From positions 372,001 through 436,000 of the forward strand of contig BJHW01000001.1 in the NCBI GenBank assembly GCA_005405945.1: DNA of 64,000 nt. The letters run 5' to 3'. The notes beneath the pieces are model-generated. The model worked only from the letters and a program-made list of their open reading frames with translations. It had not been told where the DNA came from and ran no database searches. This stretch comes from Streptomyces violaceusniger (GTDB lineage Bacteria; Actinomycetota; Actinomycetes; Streptomycetales; Streptomycetaceae). A program made the position numbers and the translations under genes. Positions 1 to 9,817 of this stretch are shown here, piece after piece (position 1 is the first letter of the stretch; every line of letters starts with the position of its first letter).

Positions 1-45
1 CTCGGTCAAGACCTCATTCGTCGCGCAAGTGGCGCGCTGAGGAGC

Positions 46-378
46 CTAGTCCGGTACCGGTGCACTGCCTCGGTCTGCGTCAGAGGCGTCCCAGATCTGT
101 CCGGATGCGTCGCCGCCCAGTCGGTCGACCAGCGAGCGGGCGGATCGCTCCGGGGTGATCAGTCTGCCTTCCTCGTGATTGCGCACGAAGCGTGTGTACG
201 TGGGTTCGTCCAGCTGGCCCGCGCCCTTCTGGCGGATCGTGGCCTGCATCGCCGTGTCGACGGTTCCCGGACGGAAGGCGTTCACCGTGACTCCCGTATC
301 CGTCGAGTTCGGCGGCGAGGTGAGGGTGTGGGCCTCCAACGCGGCCTTCGTGGCGACGTAGACGTTACCGCCGATCAT
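46..378 (-). pseudogene. SDR oxidoreductase, C-terminal fragment
   Basis: This 110-residue reading frame matches only the second half of a short-chain dehydrogenase/reductase. It begins just before the catalytic Tyr-x-x-x-Lys motif (YVATKAALE) and continues with the usual VTVNAFRPGTVDT segment that follows it. The nucleotide-binding Rossmann half, with its GxxxGxG motif, is missing. A working SDR has about 250 residues, so this is a truncated remnant. The sequence directly upstream on the same strand shows no continuation, which suggests a deletion or recombination junction near 380. It sits in a run of broken genes. I infer no function. Confidence 0.7.
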
Positions 379-524
379 CGAGGCCGGCCCACGCCTTCCA
401 GCCGGGAGGCCATTTCGGTGTAAGAGGCCCTCACAGAATGCGTCATTTGTGGCGCGGCTGATTCCATCGCGATTCGGCGCTGAAGTGCCCTAGAGTCGCC
501 GCATGCGGCGAAGAACAGGAAGAC

Positions 525-734
525 GTGGACCGCATCAAGATCGCCTCCCAGCCGGCTCATGCGCTCAAGGCCCGCGCGTACTTGCGGCGGCAGCGCCCCG
601 ATCTGGCAGAGAGGCTGGTGCGCGCGCATGACTACCGCCCTGGCGAGTGGATGGTTGTCAAACCGCTGCTGGCTCTGTACGGACTTTGGACACTCCGCGG
701 CCTCAAGGCCGACGAACGGAAGGTCTCGCCGTAG
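525..734 (+). CDS. Small hypothetical protein
   Basis: A 69-residue frame starting at GTG. The product is basic and ends with a hydrophobic stretch (MVVKPLLALYGLWTLRGL). I do not recognise a family. The base composition resembles coding DNA, but competing frames overlap it on both strands and no clear ribosome binding site is visible. It may be a fragment of a larger protein or not expressed at all. Confidence 0.25.
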   Translation: MDRIKIASQPAHALKARAYLRRQRPDLAERLVRAHDYRPGEWMVVKPLLALYGLWTLRGLKADERKVSP

Positions 735-1365
735 CCAGCCGTTGTCGCTTGGCGTCAGGCATGGTGGCTCTTGCCCCGGGGAGTCGGTGGCAACGTCCTC
801 GCCCGGTTCGGGGACATCCTCGTCGCAGCCGCGCCTGAACTGACCGGCCACGTAAGCGTGTCGCGTTCGATGCCGGCACCGGCCGCCTGAACGGCGTGGT
901 CGGCCACCTGTGCAAGAGTCAGTCGTTTGGGGTCACGTGGAAGGCGAAGTAGGCACCCGGTACGGGCGGTGGCTGCGCCGCGTAGACGCCTGATGTGAAA
1001 TCGGTGCTTCTCGATTCGGCTCGTGTAGTCTCGCCGGCCATGCCGCCCGCATCTGAACCGGTCCGGCCCGGCCGTAAGCGCAGTGAGGACAGCAGCGCCG
1101 CGATTCTCGGCGCCGAGCAACGGCATTGACATGCGTGCGACAAGGGAGAAGCTCATACCGACTCCAGAGGCCGGGCGCCCCATTGCGGGGCCACCAAGAA
1201 GGTAATTGTGATGGTTGAGCTGCGGCCCGGGTAGCGCGGTGGCGCAGGTAGACCCGGCAGCCGAGGGTCAGTGCACAGACGCATGTCTACTGCTTCCTGA
1301 CCGCCCTCGCAGCTGACGCGGCTCCCGGCCGACCCATCGGTCCCGACCACCCCGTCCGCGGCAGG
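735..1365. other. No supported gene
   Basis: Several open frames cross this stretch on both strands, as expected at this G+C, but none matches a family I recognise or has a convincing start. I see nothing assignable here. Confidence 0.5.
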
Positions 1366-2174
1366 CTAAACTTCCCCGCGGTGTGTCGGCGAGTAGCGCT
1401 CGGGGCGGAATTCGGCGAGGAGCGGGTGTCTGTCGCCGGTGAGCACTTCGTGCGTGGTCAGCTCGCCGGCGATGAGGCCGAGGGTGGCACCTGAGTGGGT
1501 GAACGCGACGTGGCAGCCGGGGACGGTAGCCAGCTCGCCGAAGACAGGCTGGCCGTCACCGGGGATCGGCTTGCGGCCTAGCTTCCAGGAGGCCGGGATC
1601 AGCGGCTCGGCGTCGTCGAGCAGGGCGGATGCCTCGCCGACGAGTTCGTTGACGGTGGCTTCGTCGATCGACCAGGTGCCGTCTTCGTGCTCGACGATCC
1701 GGTCCTCGTACCAGCTGTGATCGATGGCGAATGTCTCGCCGGGGTTGGGGCGCATCGCCACGCGCGGGGTGTTGAGCACCGACCTCGCCTCGGCACGTGC
1801 CGGTTCGGCGATGACGAGCATGGAGGGCACGGACCCGTCGGGGATGTACACGCCGAGCTCCGCGACCACCGCCGGGGTGTCCGAACCGCAGGCGACCACG
1901 ACGGCGTCGCCGTGCCAGGACCGGCCGTTCTCGCTGCGTACCCCGCTCACTCGTCCATTCTCGCGCTCTGCCTCCACCGGGCAGCGCCCCGCGCCGGTGA
2001 CGAGCTGCCCGCCGAGTTCGGCGAACTCCGTTGCCAGTGCGTCGATCAGGTGCGGGAGCGACACCCAGCCTTCGCCCGGGTTGTGGATGGCGAGCTGGTC
2101 ACGCGGACCGGGGGCGAGGTGGTGGGCGGTGAGGTCGGCGCGGCTGACCAGGTGTGAGGCGTAGCCCCGTTGCA
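1366..2174 (-). pseudogene. FAD-dependent amino-acid-type oxidoreductase, C-terminal part
   Basis: The frame encodes the latter two thirds of a DAO-type (D-amino acid oxidase fold) flavoprotein. It has a segment with HNPGEGWVSLPHLIDAL, a Rossmann-like strand (DAVVVACGSDTPAVV) and the typical C-terminal GATLGLIAGELTTHEVL, where the family closes its FAD site. The N-terminal GxGxxG dinucleotide-binding motif is absent. Instead the frame runs without a stop into the C-terminus of a Gfo/Idh/MocA oxidoreductase at about 2174. The join therefore looks like a deletion that removed the 5' end of one gene and the 3' end of another. It is probably not functional as a flavoenzyme. Confidence 0.7.
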
Positions 2175-3060
2175 CCTGGTGGGCGTGCCGAATGATGTCC
2201 AGGACGGTGACGGCGTCACTCGGGTCGACGGGCGGTTCCGTGCCCTCGCGCAGCGCCTCGCCGAGCAAACGGTAGAACTCGGCGTAGTTGCCGCGCTCAG
2301 GTTTGACCGGCGTCGCCTTGTCGGCCTCGCCGAGCACGCCCCAGTGCTCCTCCGGCTCCTGCCCGAAGGCCGGGTCGGCCGGGCTCATCCGTTCTTCAGC
2401 GCGGGTTCCTGGCCGTCCAGGCCGTGCTTGACGTATCCGGCGCGGGAGCCGAGGACCCGGAGGCGCGGGCCGGGCAGCGCGGCGACGCTGCTCATGGTCA
2501 GTCGGGAGCTCGTGCCCGAGGCGTGGCGCAGGACGATGACGGTGTCCTCGTCGGCGTCGCAGTCCTCTCGGGTGTCGCGCCGGTTGATGTCGGCGAGCAC
2601 GTCGGTGACCGGGCCGAACAGCTGCAGCGCCTGGTCGATCAGGTGCGTGCCGAGGTCGAACAGGATGCCCCCGCCGTCGGCGATCGCCGTCTGCCCCTTC
2701 CAGCCGCGCATCCCGCCCGGCTGCCACCACTCGAAGCGCGACTCGAATGTGTGCACGGTACCGAGCGCGTTCCCGTCGAGCAGGCGGCGCAGAGTGAGGA
2801 AGTCCGCGTCCCACCGGCGGTTCTGGAAGCCGTTAGCCGTCGATCACGTTCGGCCGCGAGGGCGATCAGCTTCCGGCCCTCTGTGCTGCTCGGCGCGAAC
2901 GGCTTGTCCACGACGACGTCAAGCCCGGCGCTCAGCGCGTTCGAGGCCAGTTTGACGTGCGAGTGATGTTCGAGGACGCCGCACCCGCGGACGAGGACAG
3001 GCGCGACCCTGACACGGGTTTGCCGAACTTGAAGTGGTACGACGTGTGGTTGAGCGAACA
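2174..3060 (-). pseudogene. Gfo/Idh/MocA-family oxidoreductase remnant
   Basis: Pieces of one sugar or inositol dehydrogenase-like protein lie in three frames. At about 2840-2960 is the N-terminal domain end with the cofactor-site motif VVDKPFAP. At 2388-2756 is the C-terminal alpha/beta domain, with GGGILFDLGTHLIDQAL and its conserved catalytic-region His. At 2174-2387 is the family C-terminus with GNYAEFYRLLGEAL. The first part of the NAD(P)-binding domain is not recognisable. Frame changes occur near 2830 and 2388, and the gene then fuses in frame to a headless FAD oxidoreductase. At least the distal join is a real rearrangement. Not expected to be active. Confidence 0.7.
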
Positions 3061-3283
3061 GGAGCCGAGCACTATCCACGAACTCCGGATGTGTCACATC
3101 CGGCTCGTGCCTGTGCGTCATGACGACGTCGAAAGTAGATGGTGTTGTAGCGGTACTCGTAGATGAGTTCGCAGAAGAGCCCGCCCAGCACCAGCGGCGT
3201 AACTGCCGACGGCCCTGCCCGCAGTGCCCTCACGTGCCTCCGCCTCACTATGACCGCTGTCCTTCGGTCATTGAACTGGCGGC

Positions 3284-4168
3284 TCAGTGCTTCTCTCCGT
3301 TGCAGTGCCACGCCCCGTCAAAAGAAACATTGACGGCTGATACGCGCAGGAAATCGAGCTGTTCCGCCGCCTTCGTTGCCGCTGCTGTGGTGTAGATGAC
3401 GATTTTGAGGTCAGATCCGGGGATCGTGAGGACATCGCAGTCGAGAGTGATGTCTCCGACGAGGGGATGGCTGACGGTTTTACGGTCGTGCAGATGGTGC
3501 CCTGCGGCACCTTCGGCCCACAACTGAGCGAAACGCCGGCTGCGTGCCCGGCATTCACTGATCATCTGATCCAGGGTCGGGTCGTCAGAGAAATTTCCCT
3601 GTGCGGTGCGTAAATCTGCGACAAGGGCGGCTTCAATGGCTTCCTGGCCGCGCTCCGAACGTACACGCCAACGCTTGTGTTCAGGATCGGGCAGGAACGT
3701 TTCGAGAACGAAATTGCGTCGGCTTCTTGGAATGAGCGCGGGGTCGCCGACGAGTGAGGCCCACAGCGGCGTCCAGGTGATGAGAGTCCAGTCCGCGGCG
3801 AAAACCGCGACAGGTTGTTCTCTCAGGCCGGCGATCAGGCGTTGCACGCTGGGAGGGATGTGTGTCGAGATCTGACCCGAGGACGGCGACGGCAGATGCG
3901 CGAGCTGGTAGAGGTGATCACGTTCGGCTTCATCCAGCTGAAGGGCGCGAGTCAAAGCGTCCACAATTTGATCCGACGGTCGAGTCGCGCGGCCCTGCTC
4001 GAGTCGCATCAGGTAATCCACGGAGATTCCGGCAAGCGCCGCCAGCTCCTCGCGTCGCAGTCCCGAGACGCGGCGCTTACCGACCTGCGGCAGTCCTGCG
4101 TCTGATGGCGAAAGTCGGTTGCGCCACCGTCGGATGGCGGCACCCAATCGATTTCCCTCATCGCTCAC
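3284..4168 (-). CDS. XRE-family regulator with MmyB-like ligand domain
   Basis: A 294-residue protein of the actinobacterial XRE/MmyB class. Residues about 30-85 form the helix-turn-helix (GLRREELAALAGISVDYLMR, with a LEQGR turn). Residues about 110-280 match the MmyB-like PAS-type ligand domain, with FAADWTLITWTPLWASL and HPLVGDITLDCDVLTIPGSD. The length is normal for the family. It is transcribed divergently from the SDR gene that starts at 4349. In actinomycetes such XRE genes often control an adjacent divergent SDR or oxidoreductase, so repression of the SDR with a small-molecule trigger is the likely role. The ligand is unknown. Confidence 0.9.
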   Translation of the reverse strand: MSDEGNRLGAAIRRWRNRLSPSDAGLPQVGKRRVSGLRREELAALAGISVDYLMRLEQGRATRPSDQIVDALTRALQLDEAERDHLYQLAHLPSPSSGQISTHIPPSVQRLIAGLREQPVAVFAADWTLITWTPLWASLVGDPALIPRSRRNFVLETFLPDPEHKRWRVRSERGQEAIEAALVADLRTAQGNFSDDPTLDQMISECRARSRRFAQLWAEGAAGHHLHDRKTVSHPLVGDITLDCDVLTIPGSDLKIVIYTTAAATKAAEQLDFLRVSAVNVSFDGAWHCNGEKH

Positions 4169-4348
4169 ATACCCAGTATGAGCGCACTGCTCTTGAAAAG
4201 GGTAGTACTGCGAGTCCTATGGTCGCACAAGGCTCTGGCCGACGTCGGCCAACCGAGCCAGGATGAGAGCACCTAGGGCGAGCAGATGCCCGGCAGGACG
4301 AATGCTGGGATCGCTGCCCTTCGAACCCCTGCCGAGAGGAAGAAACTG

Positions 4349-5121
4349 ATGCCTGTCAGCGTTTCCGGCCTTCTGGACGGCAAGTCCACTCTCATCATCG
4401 GCGCCAGCCAGGGTATTGGCGCGGCCGCCGCCCGCCATTTCGCTGCCCAGGGCGCCCGCCTCGTCATCGGTGCGCGTAATCTCGAGACGCTTGAGAACTT
4501 GCGCGACGAACTGCGCGCCCAAGGTCATGAGGTGGAGGCCGTTCGTGTGGACGTCACCGACCGCGCCAGCATCGACGCCGCTGTTCAGAGGGCCGTCGAT
4601 GCCTACGGTCGGCTGGACGCGGCGTTCAACAACGCCGGGATCGATGCCGTGGCGCCGTTCCACGAGCACACCGAAGAAACGTATGACCGTGTGATGGACA
4701 TCGACCTCAAGGGCGTCTTCCTGTCGATGCAAGCCGAGATCAAAGCGATGCTCGTCGCCGAGGGTGGCGCGATTGTCAACACCAGCAGTGTCGGCGGTTT
4801 GATCGGCAACTACGGTCTGGCCCCCTACATCGCCGCGAAGCACGGTGTGATAGGCCTGACCAAATCCGCTGCTTTTGAATACGGTCAGCAGAACCTGCGT
4901 GTCAACGTCGTGGCCCTGGGTCCACCGCCACCGAGATGTTCTTGGGCGGCATGGAACACGCGCCTGCCGAGATCGTCGCGCAGTTCAACACCTTCAGCCC
5001 GATGCACCGGCTGGGCCAGCCGGTGGAAGTCGCCGCAGCAGTTGCCTGGCTCCTGTCGGACCAGGCGAGTTTCGTCACCGGCGCCACTGTTCCCGTCGAC
5101 GGTGGCTTCACCGCAGCCTGA
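4349..5121 (+). CDS. SDR-family oxidoreductase, one frameshift
   Basis: An NAD(P)-dependent short-chain dehydrogenase. The ATG at 4349 has a GAGAGGAA ribosome binding site. The cofactor motif GASQGIGAAAA is near residue 15, NNAG near residue 90, and the Ser/Tyr/Lys catalytic set lies in SSVGGLIGNYGLAPYIAAKH. At about 4921 the frame breaks. One extra C in the sequence ggtccacc would give ...GPTATEMF..., the normal continuation, and the rest of the protein (4936-5121, ending in VTGATVPVDGGFTAA) follows in the next frame. The total of about 257 residues is normal. I treat it as one gene with a probable sequencing error or a very recent mutation. It is divergent from the XRE regulator. Substrate unknown. 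Confidence 0.8.
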
Positions 5122-5525
5122 CTCACAACACGGCATCGGTTGGGCAGGGCGACGGGCAGCGCTTGGGACCAGCGGCGACGATCTCGCCATCGGCCAGCAG
5201 AGAGGCCACTCGTCCCAAGGAATGGGCGACACCGGTGGTTTGTCGACGTCGGGCAGTCGCCTCAGTAGAAGGACGAGCAGGGGTGCTCGCCGCGGCCGTT
5301 CGTCGTCCGTGCCCACCGGCGCCGGGGCCGCTCGAGAACTGAGCCTGGTGTTAACCTCGACCGTTCGCCTGACCTGCTGATCTTGATTCTTTCCCGGGGC
5401 AGCAGGGCGGCCGTCCTTCACCCTTCGAGGTGCCGAGCAACGTCGTGTGGAGGAACGGCCACTGATGTAGAGCCTCGCGGCTGAACAGTCCGCTGACGCC
5501 GCGTCGGGCGTCCTGTCCCACTTTC
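5122..5525. other. No supported gene
   Basis: Between the SDR gene and a transposase scar there are only competing short frames without recognisable motifs. I see nothing assignable. Confidence 0.5.
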
Positions 5526-5870
5526 GTGTCGAGTTCTTACGACTGCCTCTACACCCGGGCGGATGCGCTCTTCGAACTCACCGACGCGGTTCTGTGCACG
5601 GACGGGCTGGTGACGCTCGCTGGTCGAGTTGACGCTCACGGCCGAGCACCGGCGTGGGCACGGGGCAATGTACGACGCGGTCAATCACGGCTGGCCGGAG
5701 TCGCGCCACCTGCGCGGGCTGCCGGCCTCCACGCCGCTGCCGCGGGCCGCCGACGGGTAGACCGTGCTCGCGGTGGATGTGCGCAACTGACCGCGTCCCG
5801 ACGCCTCCACCAGCCCTGGCTTGCTCCGCGGTGACCGCCACCCGGCTGCGCGAGGTGGTCACCCGGCTCG
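5526..5870 (+). mobile_element. DDE-type transposase N-terminal remnant
   Basis: The plus strand reads SSYDCLYTRADALFELTDAV followed, after a frame change, by LVELTLTAEHRRGHGAMYDA and then LPRAADG and TVLAVDV. This is the characteristic N-terminus of a transposase that is widespread in Streptomyces. Stops follow both LPRAADG and TVLAVDV, and a later segment (TATRLREVVTRLV) is out of register, so large parts are deleted. It is a scar with no coding capacity and shows that the neighbourhood was a transposon target. Confidence 0.6.
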
Positions 5871-5975
5871 TTCCGCCGGAACCACCTCGTCTTCGTCCCG
5901 GAAGTCGACTCCCTCGCCGAACTCAACGCGATGGTGGAGCGGTGGGATACAGACCACCACCGCCCACCAGCCTGC
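5871..5975 (+). mobile_element. IS21-type transposase (IstA) fragment
   Basis: Directly after the previous scar the plus strand reads NHLVFVPEVDSLAELNAMVE followed by RWDTD. This resembles the region of IS21 IstA transposases just before the C-terminal domain. Only about 35 codons remain, with no second ORF (IstB) or terminal repeats visible. It looks like one mobile element inserted into another, followed by decay. Confidence 0.45.
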
Positions 5976-6014
5976 CTCGCCGTTGCGGGCGACGACAACG
6001 GGGGTGGAGGGTGA

Positions 6015-6850
6015 TTATGGCTTGATGCCGACGCCGACCCACAGGCTGACGTCGGCGTCGTTCGGCGTGGGGGTGTCTCCAGGGGCGTCTTCGCGGCTTT
6101 CGGTGGACGGCCGCCAGTGGTGGCCGACGGTGATACCGGGCTCGATCAGGTCGAGGCCGGTGAAGAAGTCCGCCACGGCGGCCTTGTCGCGGAACTGTAC
6201 CGGGGTTCCGGCGCGGTCGTAGATGTCGGTGACTTTCTGCCAGGTCTGGGGGTCGAAGTCCGGTGTGCAGTGGCTGAGTGCGAGGGCGCTTCCCGGGGCA
6301 GTGCGCCCATCAGGCGGCGGACGATCCCGTGTGCGTCCTGTGCGTCGGTGACGAAGTGCATGAGCGCGTTGAGGCTGAGGGCCACGGGCTTGGTCAGGTC
6401 CAGCGTCTCGATGAGCTCGGGGGACTGGAGGATGGCGTCGGGTTCGTTGACATCCGCCCTGATGTAGGCGGTGCGGCCCTCCGCGGAACTGGTGAGGAGG
6501 CTCTGCGCGTGTACGAGGACGATCGGGTCGTTGTCCACGTAGACGATGCGGGCGTCGGGTGCCACGGACTGTGCCACCTCGTGCAGATTGGGCTTGGTCG
6601 GAATGCCGGTGCCGATGTCGAGCCACTGCCGGATGCCGTGGTCCCGGGCGAGCACGCGCGTGGCGCGGTGCATGAACGCACGGTTCTCCCTGGCGCATAC
6701 GAAGATGCCGGGGTACGCGGCCGCGACCTTGCCGGCCGCTTCCCGGTCCGCCTCGTAGTTGTCCTTCCCACCGAGGTAGAAGTCGTACATCCGGGCGGAG
6801 TGCGCCTTGTCCGTGCGCAGATTCAAGGCATTGGGCAGTTCGTGAGACAT
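6015..6850 (-). CDS. SAM-dependent methyltransferase (DUF574 type), one frameshift
   Basis: An actinobacterial methyltransferase of the PF04672 class, about 275 residues. It starts at the ATG at 6850 (MSHELPNALNL). The N-terminal hallmark SARMYDFYLGGKDNYEADRE is followed by the SAM-binding WLDIGTGIPT and an acidic strand (IVYVDNDPIVLVHA). At about 6285 the frame shifts. One additional C in ctgccccggg would restore ...LPPGSALALSH..., and the C-terminus with FFTGLDLIEPGITVGHHWRP follows. The gene is probably intact in the organism. The family is common in Streptomyces, usually near XRE/DUF397 regulators, and its substrate is not known. Confidence 0.8.
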
Positions 6851-7056
6851 GCGGCTCCGGGGTGGGGGCGCGTCCGTGATCATCAAGTAGCCCGGCCAGG
6901 ATAGGCCCCTCTCTCGGGCATATGCACGAGAGTCGGCCAACCCCCGGTAGAGGTAAGGAAGTTGCGGAGCTGAGGGGAAGAGGAGATGTTCCGCTAACGC
7001 TGCGCGTAGGCGCAAGCTGCGGGCCATCGGGGCAACCGCGTCCACGGCCGGCCCTG
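6851..7056. other. Short intergenic or junction sequence
   Basis: Nothing recognisable lies between the methyltransferase start and the broken aldolase. A minus-strand frame (YARERGLSWPGYLMITDA) has no family I know. Confidence 0.4.
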
Positions 7057-7752
7057 TCACGGGCCTGTGGAGCGGCGGCCGAGCCGGCAGCCCGCCCTGC
7101 CCGCGATCTCGACCTGGGTCCTGAAGTCCTCGTAGCCCACGCCCGCGGAGAGGATGACCCACGGCATGTCGACGCCCGCGTCGAGCTCCCGGCAGGCGCC
7201 CGCCGCGGCCTCCTCGCCCGCCGAGGTGCCCACGTACCCCGGGAACTCGACCTTGAGCATGTCGACACCAAGCGCGTTGGCGTCGAAAGCAGAGGTGAGG
7301 ATGGTCCGGACACGGGCCTGCCGCCATGCCTCGCTCGCCGGGTCCTCACCGGCGACGGGATACCAGATCGGCTCGACGACCAGCGGCAGGCTGAGCCTGG
7401 CGCACTCCTCGACCAGACCACGGACGACACAGCGCTGGTGCTCGGCAGTAGCGGCATCCAGATCCGGGCGGTAGAACCAGAGAAGCTTGGCGACATCGGC
7501 ACCCGCGAGCTTGATCTGCTTCAGGCTCCAGCCCTCACGGTAACGAGTGCGGCGCGGGCCGTCGGGGAGCTTGTAGTCCTCGTCCTCGATGGTCGACATC
7601 AGTCCGACCGTCCCCGGCAGTGAGCCGCTGGCGACCGTGTGCAGGCCGTAGCGTGCGTCCAGCAGGAAGGCGGAGCAACTCGCGGAGAGCGAGGCGACGA
7701 GCTGGTCCTTGGCGGTGACCACGTCCTCGAAGGTCACCGAGGACGGATACAC
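7057..7752 (-). pseudogene. LacD-like (tagatose-bisphosphate) aldolase fragment
   Basis: About 215 residues match the core of a LacD-type class I aldolase: SAFLLDARYG, a beta-strand with LVVEPIWYP, a metal/phosphate-site strand with DMLKVEFPG, and MPWVILSAGVGYEDF. The N-terminal 40 or so residues and the C-terminus after EIAGRAG are missing. On the upstream side it is fused to the tail of a methyltransferase at about 7755. On the downstream side the frame runs into unrelated sequence. Both ends are recombination junctions, so an active aldolase is not expected. Confidence 0.65.
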
Positions 7753-7754
7753 CT

Positions 7755-8411
7755 CCGTAGGCCTCGGTGCGCACCGCGTCTTCGTCGCCGACGTGTGTTG
7801 CAGTGATGAAATGTCAGCCTGGCTTCAGGGCGCGCGAACAAGGCGAGAACCTGAGGAAGGACGTCACGGGGGAGGTTGAACAGTGACCACCACCCGAGCA
7901 CGCCGCCAAGGGAGGCTTCACCAAGGTCGAGGTCGGTGGCAGAGGCCACGCTGAAGCGGCATCGCGGATGGAGACGGCGCGGGTTCTCGATCATGCGAGG
8001 AGAGAGATCGGCTCCGGACACGTCGAGTCCGCGTTCGGCAAGGTAGGCGGTCACCGTTCCGGGTCCGCAGCCGACGTCGAGGACAGGGCCAAGGCCGCTC
8101 ACGGTGTCGGCGAAGGCGTCGATTGATGCCTTGAGCCATGGATGTCTACGGATGGCGCCCATTCCCCTCGTCAGCACCATGTGGGCGTAGTTGTCGGCCA
8201 TGTCGTCGTCGGCCTTGGGGCGCCCGCCGTGGCGGCCGCGCTCGCGAGCGAAGGCCTGGCCTTCCAGAGACCTCTCCCGGATGCACTCGCGCTCGGGCTC
8301 GGCCATGCTGGCGACACCCTGCCCATCCCAGTCCTGAGCGAGACTCTGGACAACAGCGTCACCGCAGCATTCCAATGGACCCGCCGGGCTGCTCGCAGCT
8401 GGAAAACCCAC
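7755..8411 (-). pseudogene. Chimera: resolvase tail fused to class I methyltransferase
   Basis: Reading down the minus strand, the segment near 8215-8300 (RERSLEGQAFARERGRHGG, then RPKADDDM) matches the linker and C-terminal region of a serine resolvase/invertase. It passes directly into a SAM methyltransferase (MADNYAHMV..., SAM motif VLDVGCGPGTVTAYLAERG, then DVSGADLSPRM). The methyltransferase changes frame near 7810, continues as THVGDEDAVRTEAYGGVSV and then stops matching where the aldolase fragment begins. So three unrelated genes are joined within about 1.3 kb. The SAM-binding half may still be translated, but a normal protein of this family would be longer at the C-terminus. Confidence 0.6.
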
Positions 8412-8500
8412 CCTATGGCGAGAGCTGTGGGTGACACGGGTCTGTCCAGTGAACGGCGTCTCTGGAGATGTCCGGGTTCAAGCGGAGAACGGAGTCGACC

Positions 8501-9267
8501 ATGGCCGAGATTCCGGGGCGCTCAGTAACGAGCAAGGTCGTCGCGCTTTTCGACGCCTTCGGCCCTGACTCCCCTGAGCTCACCCTCAACGAGCTCAGCG
8601 CCCGCACCGGGCTGCCCCTGTCGACGGCGCACCGGCTGGCCACCGAGCTCGTCGCGTGGGCGGACTGGAGCGCTGTGACGGTGCCGGCTACCGGGTCGGG
8701 CTACGCATGTGGGAGCTCGGATCGCTCGCCCCTCGCGGCGAGTCGCTGCGCGACGTCGCCCTCTCGGTCATGCAGGACCTGTTCGAGGGGACCAAGGAGA
8801 ACGTTCATCTCGCCGTCTGTCAGGACAGTCAGGCGCTCTACATAGAGAAGATCTCCGGGGCCGGTGCGCTGCTGGTGAAGTCGCGCCGCGGCGGGCGCCT
8901 GCCGCTGCACGCCACCGGGGTCGGCAAGGTGCTGCTGGCTCATGCGCCCAAAGAGGTGCAGGCCAATGTGCTGGCGGGGCCGCTGGCGCGCTTCACCCGA
9001 CACACCATCGTCGAACCCGGCCGGCTCGTCCGGGTCCTCGACGACGTACGCGGGACGGGCGTCGCCTTCGCCTACGAGGAGCTCACACTCGGGTCACTGT
9101 CGGTCGCCGCGCCCATTCGAGACGCCTCGGGAGCGGTTGTCGCAGCACTCGATGTCGTCCTGCACACCACTGGTGGACGCCCGGAACGGCTGGCGCCCGC
9201 GGTGCGCACCGCCGCCATTTCCATTTCCCGCTCGCTACGTGACCAGCAGATTCGCTCCCATCCCTGA
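8501..9267 (+). CDS. IclR-family transcriptional regulator, one frameshift
   Basis: The likely start is the ATG at 8501, with a GGAG box upstream. The HTH occupies residues about 5-65 (LTLNELSARTGLPLSTAHRL). The IclR effector domain follows, with LHATGVGKVLLAHAP and GVAFAYEELTLGSLSVAAPI. At about 8659 the frame breaks. One more G in gtgggcgg gives ...ELVAWGGLERCDG..., the usual sequence between the two domains. The repaired length of about 255 residues is normal. It lies 100 bp upstream of, and in the same direction as, the aromatic/quinate operon. IclR proteins such as PcaR and PobR classically control aromatic catabolism, so it is the best candidate regulator of that operon. Confidence 0.85.
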
Positions 9268-9367
9268 CTTTTCCGCCCTGCACTCCCGCTCAATGGGAAC
9301 GCAGGCTTTCGCCGCACCTGCCGCAGCCGCGACTGTGACCTTCGCCACCGAAACGGGAAGGTCACCT

Positions 9368-9817
9368 ATGACTGGCGGTACACCGGACACCGAGGGCGCG
9401 GTCCCCACCACGGAGCAGCAGCACGAGATCGACCATTACCTGCAGACCTATCGCGAGATGGCGGGCTTCGTGCCACCCCGCATCCAGGCCCGTTTCGACA
9501 GCCTGGGCCGGACGAACCCGGAGCTGCTGCTCGCGCAGGAGAAGGTCCGCAACCTCGTCACCTACACCGATGTACTGGATCAGAAGACCGTCCAGCTGAT
9601 CCTGTTCGCCGTGCTGACGGTGCAGCTGCGGGACGCGGCGAAGATCCACGGACATGCGGCCCGGCGGGCCGGGGCGAGCTGGGAAGAGCTGCAGGCTGCG
9701 ATCAACCTCGCCTACCTCTTCGGCGGGGTCTCGATCGCCAATCACGCGCCGTCCATCCTGGAGGGCGTCGCCGAGCTGGAAGCCAAGGCCATCGCCGAGG
9801 AAGGCACGGTGCGATGA
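9368..9817 (+). CDS. Carboxymuconolactone decarboxylase-like protein
   Basis: A 149-residue protein with the alpha-helical AhpD/CMD fold pattern: ELLLAQEKVRNLVTYTDVLD, then LRDAAKIHGHAARRAGASWE and a hydrophobic LAYLFGGVSIANHA helix. The CxxC redox pair of AhpD-type members is absent; the conserved His in IHGHA is kept. The start at 9368 follows AAGGTCACCT. It is the first gene of the catabolic operon, and its stop overlaps the next start (ATGA at 9814), so the two are translationally coupled. Members next to ring-cleavage enzymes may act on ring-cleavage products. Here the reaction is not known. Confidence 0.75.
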   Translation: MTGGTPDTEGAVPTTEQQHEIDHYLQTYREMAGFVPPRIQARFDSLGRTNPELLLAQEKVRNLVTYTDVLDQKTVQLILFAVLTVQLRDAAKIHGHAARRAGASWEELQAAINLAYLFGGVSIANHAPSILEGVAELEAKAIAEEGTVR

